DNA from: Tetrapyrgos nigripes
Taxonomy: Eukaryota > Basidiomycota > Agaricomycetes > Agaricales > Campanellaceae
Assembly (NCBI GenBank): GCA_013368315.1
Contig: JAACJM010000053.1
Coordinates: 310,001-374,000, forward strand
Length of the DNA: 64,000 nt
Reading direction: 5' to 3'
Both the position numbers and the translations under genes were made by a program. Positions 55,082 through 64,000 of the stretch are shown piece after piece. The notes under the pieces were generated by a model. That model made no database searches. It worked only from the letters and a program-made list of their open reading frames with translations, and was not told where the DNA came from. Position 1 is the first letter of the stretch, and every line of letters begins with the position of its first letter.

Positions 55082-58000
55082 GTGTCCTTACATGAAGTCT
55101 CTGCCCCTACATGGTGCTGCCATCTCCAACAAGACAACCTTGACTTGCAGCAGTCCCAACACCCCAGTAGTACCGCCTCTCCTCCACCAGGCAGTGATGA
55201 CACAGAGAGTGGTTCTAGTGAAGGGTTGGAAAGTGGCTCCCCTGAGGATATGATAGTAGATTCAATGCTATTACTTTACTTTCTTTTCAGTCTTTGTACT
55301 ACTTAAATTAAATACACTCATTTCAAATGTAGGAAACGCACTTCCTTCTCCATCTTCTGAAATAAATTGTCATTCTATTTCTCTGGAACCAATGGTCCTT
55401 GACCAGACAGATGATCCCAGAAGACTCCCATCCCCTCCTCCTGAAAGTGACGAAGAATCGGTTGATGAAGATTTTGATCAAGACAATGAGCTTGAAACTG
55501 AGTGCCTGTACAGTTTTCTTCTAAGAGCAGACTCAGAAGATTCTCCTGTTAATCTTGAAGCTGGGGAAAATCCCTCCACTACAGAAAAATATTCCTCTAT
55601 CCAGTCAATTGCTGAGAGACAGGTGTTTATAGCCTACAACAATAGCAACTTGGACCCTGAGACTATTGATCTCCTTCATAATCCACCACAGTCAGTTTAT
55701 GAGTTGACAGACCCAGATGAGCGGATGTGCCTTGAGATTTTTCTCGGCTTTAGCAACACTTCTCAAGCTTGCTACACCACTACAATAGCTGCTGTTCAAT
55801 GATGCTTTCCAGAGTGCAAGACTCTCAGTCACTATATGGTCAAGAAACTACTTGCCAAAATCACCAGTGTCATTTCTGTCTTGGATGATGTGTATTGATG
55901 GTTGCCATGTGTTCACTGGGCCATATGCTGGACTTCATGAGTGTAAAGTCTGTGGCAGATCCAGAGGAGCTGAAGAAGCCAGTGGAAGATAGAGTTGGGC
56001 AGTTGCAATTTGAAATCATCCTTCTCAGTCCTCAGTTGCAAGTTCTGTGCTGTTCAAAGCAAGCTTGTACTGGGATCTGAAGACTCAAGAAGTACTTGAA
56101 ATGATAGCGAATCTGGACCCTGCAGCATACAAAGGAGATATGGTGTATGATGACATCTTCTGTAGTTCAGACTACCTTGATCTGGCTCAGAGGATTGGTA
56201 TCACTGAAGACGACTTCATGATTACTCAGTCAATGGACAGAGCACAGGTTTACCAGAACAAGAAGTCAGATACATGGATTGGTATATGGATTGTTAATGA
56301 CTTTTCTCCTTGCATCCATGTAAACGATAGGTGCACTCTTCCCATGTTGATTATCCCTGGTCCCAATAAACAAAAGATCATTGACTCTTTTACTTTTCAT
56401 GGCCTTCATCATTTCTCTGCCCTTCAACAGGAGAATAGTGGTAAAAGGTTGCGGGTATGGGATGCTCTCAAGGACACTGTTGTGGACTCTCAGATCATCC
56501 ATCTTTTTGCAACTGTGGATGCCATTGGGATGCCTGAATTAGATGGTCAAGTGGGTCATCATGGTGATAGAGCTTGTCGTCTTGGCTGTCCCATGGTTGG
56601 CTGTCATAAGCCAAGTAGTGGGCATTACTTCCATAACAACCCAGTCCACAATTGTGATCATCTGAGTGTTGATGTCTGGTCATTGTCTCCCTTATCTCCA
56701 GAACAGTACAGAAAAGACCTTGATCTGGTGGTCTCTTCTTGCACTCAACAGGAGTATGAGGAAAATCACAAAAAGACTGGCATCTCTAAGCCTACTGTGC
56801 TTGATGGTCTTGATCCAAATCTTTCAATGGATATACCAAAATGCTTTGTTTTGGATTTGATGCATCTACTTTCCATCAACATAGAAGACCTCTTTCTATC
56901 ATTGATCCGTGGCACTATCAAGTGTGAATCCAGTGACAACAAAGTTTCCTGGGTTTGGTGTATGTTAGTGGGGGAAGTATGGGAAACTCACAGGCACTTG
57001 GTAGCTGAAGCAACCTCTCTCTTCCCATCATTCTTTCATCAACCTCCATGTAATCCTGCTCAGAAGATTAATAGTGGGTACAAGGCAACAGAATGGTTCC
57101 TCTATGTATTTGGATTGGGTCCAGGATTTTCAAGCCGTAATTCTGAAACAGTACTGGCATTTGTCGACTAGTTTGTGGCATTTGAATTCTCCTTCAATGA
57201 TCCATCACAAGTTCCCAAGTCCATGAAGCACATGCATCCCTTACCCTATTTGTGGAGGAATACGAATAACTATACTATCAACAACATCCAGATCATGTTC
57301 ATTTTTGCTGTCCATGCATTCACACTATCACCCACACAGCTACAGAGATTGTCTGTGTTGGGCCTGGAACCAATACCACACAATATCCCATTGAGTGCAG
57401 CATAAATTGGTTCTGCAGGCAGATCCAGCAACCATCAAATCCTTTTGTTAATCTTGCTTGTGGTGCAGTTTTTGAGGCACAGTCATCTGCTGCAATAGAA
57501 ATATATCCATTTCTTGATCCAAAACATGGCAAACCTAGTATCCCTGAATCATCTGTTCCAGTGGATCAGCATTTCTTTCTTCTTTCTCCTCACAATCGTT
57601 ATGCTACTGAGATTACTAGACCATGTGCTCAAGTAATATTGGAGTCAGGATTTGGAATATGACAGACTCGATTTGGTCAGCTACATTTGCCTGATGGTCA
57701 TACTGCTTGTTCACTTTATTCAAAAACACGACAATCATCCAAAAATGTTAGAGTGACCTGAAACATGAAGGTAAGTCTATCAGTTTGAAATATTGAACTG
57801 TGTTGACACAAATATTCTAGATGAACATCAATGGACAGATTGAGTACAGAGAAGTCCAATTTTATTTTGTATGTGAAAATGAAAGTAGTGAGTTGACTGC
57901 TTTTGCAGTCATCTCACTATTTTCCAGACCAGATCCTGTGATACTTGAGGAATCCTATCACACACTCTGGGCTTGCAAATACCAGGGACTTTCCGTGTTG

Positions 58001-58132
58001 AAGGTAGTGCCTGTTACGAGCATTCTTTCCATTGTATCAATGCAGCACTTGCCCCCTCTTCCTGGTGAAGCTTCTGATTATTTTTTTGTTGTTGAGAAAT
58101 CTGGGCTCAATGATGTAGATGTAGACCAATAA
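55082..58132 (+). pseudogene. Tnp2-type CACTA transposase, decayed
   Basis: Recognisable blocks in order: acidic N-terminal region (SPPPESDEESVDEDFD, 55430-55470), LGFSNTSQACYTTTIAAVQ, a Cys-rich finger (CIDGCHVFTGPYAGLHECKV, 55900 region, with nearby stops), then one long open frame 56047-57171. That frame has SDYLDLAQRIGITEDDFMI, DRAQVYQNKKSDTWIGIW, IPGPNKQKIIDSF, DGQVGHHGDRACRLGCPM, KPTVLDGLDPNLSMDIPKCF, DLMHLLSINIEDLFLSLIRG and NSGYKATEWFLYVFGLGPG. Further downstream lie SAAIEIYPFLDPKHG and MNINGQIEYREVQFYF (57820-58132). This order matches basidiomycete CACTA/Tnp2 transposases. At least five in-frame stops and several frame changes make it non-functional. It is a different subfamily from the Plavaka-like gene at 5571. 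Confidence 0.88.
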
Positions 58133-58365
58133 GCTTAGTAAAAATGATCATTGAAAGAGTTCCTTACATATCACAACTATGCGACAATGCGGTCATGTTA
58201 TCTTGTTGATTTGTTTATGCATTGGGACAAACAATGTGCACAGTGCTTGTTCCCTCTCCCTCTCCATCGCCTTCTCAAAGCTCTTTCTACTCCTTCCTTC
58301 TTGACATGCCTCAAGCTATGAACGATTCCAGAACCTGGTCTCGAGATCAACTAGACTATTAGAAT

Positions 58366-59390
58366 GTGCAATACTTGTGGACTACTGAATGGCCTCATTC
58401 TTTTGACAACTCAGCAAATCTTCCCAACATGCAGTCTTCCTCTGGGCTATCTCTGCAAAACTCACATGGAAATACTCAGCAGAACCTCTATGGTGCCCTT
58501 CCACCTCATCAGCAATCTCTTAGACCCAGTAATTCAGTGGTATGGTCTTCTGACATCTGTGTCTGTAGCCTGGTGATGATATGCATAGACCCAGGGACCA
58601 CACCCTCTCCAGCCTCCATCTGTGGAGGTCTTCAGTGTGCTCTATTCTGCTTCAGCACAAATGTTGCAACATTGCGGCAATTCAGCATATGCCGCTGTCC
58701 AAGAAGAGTTATCATCCATGTATGCAAGAGTCACAATGTTGACAATGGAAGTAGACTTTCTTCAGTACATGTTCTTCTTCTCCCCCTGTTCCTGCTTTCA
58801 TAACATGTTTCTTTTACCAGGCGCACCAACACGAATCTGGAACAGCTTTTACAGCAACACCATTCTCAAGCTGTGACCACAATGGCTACTACCCAGACTG
58901 TAGCTTCTCTTCCTCAATGCACCATCTCTCTCAGATCCCAGCAGCAAAAGGCTCTCCCTGATCATGATCAAAAATTACTCAATCCCCCATCTGCAGACCG
59001 TCTAGCAAAAATCTGCTTCAAGACTTGCGCTTCTTGGATGGAATATACTTAGACCAAGCAGCTGCTGGCCAGAGGCCTAATGCACTTGGCTTCATCCAAG
59101 TTGAGTCTGGTGACTACCTTACAAGTAACGAGCATGCCACAGTTGTTGACGTCCTCAAAGCCACCATGGCTACGTACCTGATGGCACCAGCTGGAGCTAC
59201 ATTGACACTGAAGCCAGGAACTATGTCTACTGCTCCATACTGGCTGCATACCCTTATCTAGAACTCTGTGACAATGGAATGTGGAAGCTCAAAGAAGTGT
59301 TAACTCACAAGTTCTCTGATTTTACACGGAACTCTCGTAATTGGTCTTGCTGGAGTAAGTCCTTCCAATCCATCTGATTCTCTTCAAAGC
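58366..59390 (+). pseudogene. Second protein of the Tnp2/CACTA element, decayed
   Basis: Fragments in several frames follow the transposase. YLWTTEWPHSFDNSANLPN and LPPHQQSLRPSNSVV (58370-58560) are followed by a coiled-coil stretch (CGNSAYAAVQEELSSMYARV). Then comes KLLNPPSADRLAKICFKT, and finally a patch reading AYPYLELCDNGMWKLKEVL and FTRNSRNWSCW. The last block (YPYL-x-LCD-x2-WK) resembles the C-terminus of the accessory protein that accompanies Tnp2 transposases in mushrooms. Stops and frame changes throughout show decay. Confidence 0.6.
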
Positions 59391-59469
59391 ACTGATGGTT
59401 TCGTTGACAGACGACCCACCTGCAAATGCCAACTCCCACAAAAGGAGTCACTCTCCAGATGCTATAACT

Positions 59470-59640
59470 ATATTAGCTTTTCTTAAGTTGCAGGCAACTT
59501 TCTCCCATCCAACTTAAGTTGACTTAAAGTATCTCAAGCTATTGCCAGTAGGTACATACTACTGTGATATACTATAGAACTACATTAGGACTTAAGCTCA
59601 AAGAACTCACCTTAACACTAACTTAAGTTGGGCTGATTAG
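59470..59640. repeat. ACTTAAGT-type palindrome cluster
   Basis: Five CTTAAG-centred words (AACTTAAGTT, GACTTAAAG, ACTTAAGCTC, CACTAACTTAAGTTGGG) occur within 170 bp downstream of the Tnp2 element. Such clusters are typical of CACTA subterminal regions that bind transposase. A matching 5' terminus was not found. Confidence 0.5.
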
Positions 59641-60006
59641 AATGAGGATAATGGTGACCTGTCTCCTAGTGAGGTAGTATGGAAATATGAGCTCACCATC
59701 CTGGTGCTCGCTTGGGCCATGGTATCTTCCAGGGGTTGGACTACACATATGAGGGGCTCAGGCAGGTGGAGGAGGATGAGTATCAATGAGTTCTTGTCTT
59801 GTTTCTTCTTTGAGACAAAATGAGAAGTAGCCAAAATATTGGATCAGTCAGAGTTCTTTAACAATCTTTTGAGGACACCCATTTCTCATCCCATGTCCCA
59901 AATCTCATAATTTGCCAGAACACAGATCTCTTGCACAAATTGGAGATGCGTCTCTGAAAAAGTCAACATTAGAAGTGTAAAGAGCTTGCTGGGATGGTCA
60001 AATGTA
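59641..60006. other. No recognisable gene
   Basis: CpG-poor sequence between the ACTTAAGT cluster and the Tc1/mariner element, without a recognised feature. Confidence 0.35.
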
Positions 60007-61641
60007 CAGTGGCCAAAAAAATTGTCCACATGTTTGGCACTTTTGGAAAGATTCCTGATTTAAGAGCTATTGAGCAGAAATCTCAAAACATGGCTGGTGG
60101 TAGCAAGAAGGCCTTTGATTAGAGCTACAATAATCTGTCTGTTTTGTCTTATTTGGCCACATATCTGTGGAGTTATGATTGATTTAAAATTGTATGTCAT
60201 TTGGACAATTTTTTGAGTTGCCACTTCAAAATCATTATTGCAATAACCTGATGTGTTATACATGATGTCATGGGTGGAGCTGTACAGTAATGTAATGTAT
60301 ACACAACAATGATGTCATAGCTGCCAGCTGGAGCATACATAGCAACATACAGATGCTCTACAGCTTCTATGAAAATCATGGGGTCCCTCATATCAGCCCA
60401 GAAAGACAATCTCTACTCTCTCCTCCAAACTGCCCCTCCCTCTATCAAAATTTCAGCTCAGACTGAAGTATGAAAGCAGAGTGTTGCTTTTATAGGTAGA
60501 GAGACATGTTCTGATAAAGGAAACCATTGGATATAGCACTTTAGAAAGTTAATACCCAGCTGAAAAATGGCCACCTCTGGATCAACTCCCATATTATTAA
60601 TGCTTTCCAGGATTTTGTTACTTAAGATGGTCATATAGTGTTTGCAATCTATCTTCCCCTTCATCTGGACCATTTTTACTGCTTACTGTTGCCCCATACC
60701 CTACCCCATCATGTCATTTTCTCTCAAATGTCATCATTTCTGTCACATCTTGCTGTACCATGAATTTATCTCTCTTTTCTCACACATGCTGGGGCATATT
60801 TGCCCCAAAATAATTGGTTTTGGTCTTATCTGAGAAAATAACCCACTTCTTGCCTTCTACAGCCCGGTCTTTTTACATCTGTGCAAACTTCAAGTGAGCC
60901 TTGCTGCAAGTCACTGTAAGTTTGCACTTGTTCTGTGTTTTGGAGATCACCACAAGACGTTTTCAGGAATGTTTTGGCTGTTATAGGTTGGGACAGGTTG
61001 TCCAAGAAGAGCCTTGATGTTTCAGGCCACTTGTGTAGCAATCTGGCTTTACCAGAATGGATTTTTTTCCAATCTAACCTCTTCACAAGTAGTAGAGAGC
61101 CTCCTAGGACACCCTGCTGTATTGTTCTCATTGTCTGTATTTGTCTTTTAAGCCACAAAAGCAACTCTTGGCTTCCATACTCCAGTCTGAGCTGCAATTT
61201 TTGCAGATGGAGAGGCAGTTAAGAGGAGAGAGTAGAGATTGTCTTTCTGGGCTGATATGAGGGACCCCATGATTTTCATAGAGGCTGTAGAGCATCTGTA
61301 TGTTGCTATGTATCCTCCAGCTGGCAGCTATGACATCATTGTAGTGTATACATTACATTACTGTACAGCTCCACCCATGACATCATGTATAACACATCAG
61401 GTTATTGCAATAATGATTTTGAAGTGGCAACTCAAAAAATTGTCCAAATGACATACAGTTTTAAATCAATCATAACTCCGCAGATATTTGGCCAAATAAG
61501 ACAAAACAGACAGATTATTGTAGCTCTAATCAAAGGCTTTCTTGCTACCACCAGCCATGTTTTGAGATTTCTGCTCAATAGCTCTTAAATCAGGAATCTT
61601 TCCAAAAGTGCCAAACATGTGGACAATTTTTTTGGCCACTG
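60007..61641 (-). mobile_element. Tc1/mariner element with ~420-bp inverted repeats
   Basis: The ends are CAGTGGCCAAAAAAATTGTC and its complement, each bordered by TA (60005-60006 and 61642-61643), the Tc1/mariner target duplication. The inverted repeats extend unusually far: 60007 to about 60425 and about 61232 to 61641, with only scattered mismatches. The interior encodes a decayed transposase on the minus strand. Confidence 0.93.
60458..61200 (-). pseudogene. Tc1-like transposase, decayed
   Basis: Minus-strand fragments between the inverted repeats include KAHLKFAQM and KKWVIFSDKTKTNYFG (near 60815-60900). The second corresponds to the WxxVIFSDETxxxxFG block containing the second catalytic Asp of Tc1 transposases. 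They are followed by KMKGK-like and DPEVAIFQLGINFLK (near 60540-60670). That last one corresponds to the VIFQxDNxPxHTS block, with the catalytic Asp lost. Multiple stops and frame changes are present. Confidence 0.75.
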
Positions 61642-61643
61642 TA

Positions 61644-62195
61644 CGTGTTGTTACATACCTATGAGCCTGATCAACCCGCCAACTCTTGAGAATTGAGAAA
61701 ACAGTCCCATTGTCACCTTGAGATTCGTGCAATCCATAGCCTAAGGCCTTAGTTAGTAAAATTTCTTGTAAACAGTGGTGGAAAACAACTTACAGGATAG
61801 CTTTGCAGGTCACAGGTGGAGGTTGTAGTCGCTTTCATCTATGTCTACCAGCAAGCCACGCTAATGTGAGCTTCAAGTCAGAGAGACTGTATACACTGCA
61901 CGTGCAAAAGAACAGAATGAGACAGAATATTTGAAGGAATGTAATGAAAATGGAAGAATCAGGTATGTAGCATGCTTGTTGTTTTTGGCCACTGCTGCAG
62001 TGGATGATAATGGTGGCAAAGTGGTGGTTGCTTGACAAGCTTGTGTCCAAGTTGTGACTCAGGCACTAACAATAAACAACTCCCTGTGACCATGAGATCA
62101 AACGTGACCTGACACATCTACTTTTGTTGCCAGGTTGATTGCCTCTTTATCCACAACCACCGTCTCAACCACTTCCCTCAAGACTGAACCTAAAC
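61644..62195. other. No recognisable gene
   Basis: CpG-poor sequence between the Tc1/mariner element and the H4 pseudogene. No ORF or repeat worth annotating was seen. Confidence 0.35.
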
Positions 62196-62203
62196 TAAAC
62201 AAT

Positions 62204-62635
62204 GTGTATGGACATGGAAAGGGTGGAAAAGATGGAAAGGTGTGTCTTCACTGCTGTCAGTGGCAAGCTTGTCCCTCAAGTCATCCTAGGGTCTCAGAAA
62301 GGGTGGTGCAAAGTATCATCATAAGATTCTTCGTGACAACATTCAAGGTGCATACCCATGTCACTGAAGAAGATGCTTCTCTCACTATCATTGCTGCCAG
62401 ATATCCCTCATTCACTGTCTTGCTTGCCATGGAGGTGTCAAGCATATCTCTGGTCTCATCTATGATGAAACGTGTGGTGTCCTCGAAATCTTCCTTAAAA
62501 ATGCCATCTGTGACTCAGTCACTTACACTGAACATGCTAAACAGTCTGTTGTGATCCTCATCATAGCTCTTTGCCTTGACATTGTATACACCTTAAAGTG
62601 TTCTGGGCATACTCTTTATAGTTTCGGAGCCCACA
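62204..62635 (+). pseudogene. Histone H4 pseudogene
   Basis: Histone H4 packages DNA in the nucleosome. Here four blocks in order match H4. YGHGKGGKDGK corresponds to the N-tail (the start codon reads GTG). Then GLRKGGAKYHHKILRDNIQG follows an intron-like GTGTGT...CTAG gap. Then [18 protein letters not shown] and [18 protein letters not shown] follow a second gap (GTGCAT...GCCAG). Finally [14 protein letters not shown] and [19 protein letters not shown] occur. Most family Arg positions are Cys, His, Tyr or Gln, as expected from CGN codons mutated at CpG. Extra bases between AKQSV and LDIVY shift the alignment. Introns at these places suggest decay of a genomic copy, not a retrotransposed cDNA. 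Confidence 0.9.
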
Positions 62636-63274
62636 GGCTTTACTGTTTATCCTTCATATTTGTGAGTATGTACCACCTCTCCGCTGCTGTTAAGTCCGGG
62701 TGGATCCTAGTACTAGGAAATACTATGGACCTGGGCAGAGGTCTATGGGAAAGAATGGAATGATAATAAATCTGGGCAGAACCAGACAGGAAGGGGATAG
62801 ACTGGAAGAGGAAGGATCCAGTCAGAAAGACCAGGAAGTCAAGATGGAAGGTTAATGGCACTAAGTACTATAACAGAAGTATACAGAATGAGATAGGGAA
62901 TTATTGGAAATGAATATGGAAACTACTGGAAAAGGTAAAGACAAAGGGAAACACTCAATTTGCTATCATTGCATGGAAACCCTTTGGAAAGAAAAGGAAG
63001 GGGAGCACAAGGTGCTACAAGATATGAAATGGAAATGAAACAAGTATGAATGAGAATTGTCCAGTTAGTATCCGATATGAGTCGGATGGGATCCGATGGG
63101 AAATGTAAACTAAACAGATTTGTGGCAACTTGGAAATGAATCGGAAATGAAATGGAATGAAAGGGGAGAGTCAGAAAGGAGTCAGAGGCAATTGGAAGGA
63201 GTCATGGAAAGGCATAGGCTTTACAGCTGCCCATGTTGTTGAGGAAGGCATCTTTCTTATTGTCATCACCACAA
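62636..63274. other. CpG-poor sequence without recognisable gene
   Basis: It lies between the two H4-derived fragments. Purine-rich GGAAATGG-type words recur, but no bounded repeat was found. Confidence 0.35.
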
Positions 63275-63340
63275 ATTTTCACCAAACTTGCCATTTATTG
63301 TCTCACTTGTCATGGATGTGTCAAGCAGATCTCTGGTACC
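63275..63340 (+). pseudogene. Second histone H4 fragment
   Basis: FTKLAIYCLTCHGCVKQISG aligns with the H4 core segment TKPAIRRLARRGGVKRISG, again with Arg replaced by Tyr, Cys, His and Gln. Only this exon part is visible. Sequence upstream and downstream is not H4-like in any frame I read. Confidence 0.75.
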
Positions 63341-64000
63341 TGGACAGAATTGGCTTTTGAAGGGCTCGGTGGTGAGTGATACCTTTTTTTGTCACTTTGT
63401 GCATACATTTGGGTTCAAGATGTGAGCAGAATGCTAATACCTTATTTTTCACATGCACTCATGCACCTTTTCTTGACCCCCAAACTTGAGGCCCAGTGAA
63501 AAGTCACTGGAGCCTGAGCAAACAAGTCAAAAGATATTGAGTTAGAGTTGCTCTGGCTCTCTCTCATTTGAATTTTTATGCACTTGTCTGAACAAGGCAG
63601 AGCCCCAGTGACTATTTTCACCTGATCAAGCATATCTTTGCTCTTGTTCAGTCTCCTTCATTTTTTTGATATTGTGTTTCCTTCTAGTATATTACTGCTT
63701 GGTATCATTCTCATTCGCTCTGGTTCATTTTGTTACAATATAGATCTATTTCTGGGCTTGCCCAGGCTCAGACTTTTCACTGGGCTTGAGGGGTGGACTT
63801 AAGTGCCTTAAGCATAGATGGAACTTAAGTTTGTGACTTTGTTGTGTCTTACATGCTTATTATGCTCTGGACTTACAATAAATGTAATGATTGATTATTG
63901 TAACGATGGTGATTTAGACAAATTAGCGAGCGTTGCTGCAAAAACAAACGTATATTTGCAATACCAGTATGTAGCAGTCAGGGGCAAGGGAAAAACTGGA
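63341..64000. other. No recognisable gene
   Basis: CpG-poor sequence with ACTTAAGT-like words near 63798-63834, similar to the cluster at 59470-59640. Nothing else is supported. Confidence 0.35.

Noticed and set aside
60008..60409. Pairs of similar ORFs at 60060-60409 and 61239-61588 that look like duplicated genes
   Set aside because: They are the same sequence in the two long inverted repeats of the Tc1/mariner element.
1..64000. tRNA, rRNA or other structured RNA genes
   Set aside because: I saw no convincing A-box/B-box pair, rRNA segment or riboswitch on either strand; a covariance-model scan would be decisive.

Overview
The window looks like nuclear DNA of a mushroom-forming basidiomycete (Agaricomycetes). 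Real genes are split by 47-60 bp GT-AG introns. Gene families include 5-oxoprolinase, laccase, a BBE-type FAD oxidase, an FMN-dependent alpha-hydroxyacid dehydrogenase, a NACHT (NLR) protein tail and a Myb/SANT-like protein expanded in mushrooms. The mobile elements include Plavaka/CACTA-type transposases. This lineage call rests on intron structure and remembered protein families, not on a database search.

Layout. 0-4.2 kb: start of 5-oxoprolinase (minus strand), the broken 3' end of a berberine-bridge-type oxidase, and a frameshifted multi-exon gene resembling the DUF6698 type. 4.2-11 kb: an almost intact Plavaka-like DNA transposon gene. 11-17.3 kb: fragments of an amidohydrolase, a laccase with a repeat in one intron, an NLR tail, and a long low-complexity decayed coding region. 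17.3-26 kb: a CpG-poor graveyard of repeats and unrecognised ORFs. 26-27.4 kb: an intact secreted Thr-rich gene. 28.8-30.8 kb: a foldback-like element carrying nested repeats. 31.9-33.8 kb: an intact FMN dehydrogenase gene. 34-45 kb: two hAT-type MITEs with 8-bp target duplications (one inside the signal-peptide exon of a membrane-protein gene), duplicated gene fragments, a solo LTR, and an intact Myb/SANT-like gene. 45.4-53.2 kb: a Ty3 (chromovirus) LTR retrotransposon with chromodomain and extra ORFs. 53.2-64 kb: CpG-poor remains of a Tnp2/CACTA transposon, a Tc1/mariner element with about 420-bp inverted repeats, and two histone H4 pseudogene fragments.

There is no operon-like functional unit. 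The main theme is a transposon-rich region in which a few intact genes (5-oxoprolinase, secreted Thr-rich protein, FMN dehydrogenase, Myb/SANT-like protein) sit between decayed ones. A recurring signature is loss of CpG: in-frame stops in the transposons are nearly all TGA where Arg (CGA) would fit, and in the H4 pseudogene most Arg codons have become Cys, His or Gln codons. This points to C-to-T mutation of methylated or RIP-targeted CpG. The most novel candidates are an accessory ORF with a duplicated Cys/His motif between pol and the 3' LTR of the Ty3 element, the MITE that precisely interrupts a signal peptide, and the foldback-like element with a 6-bp duplication.
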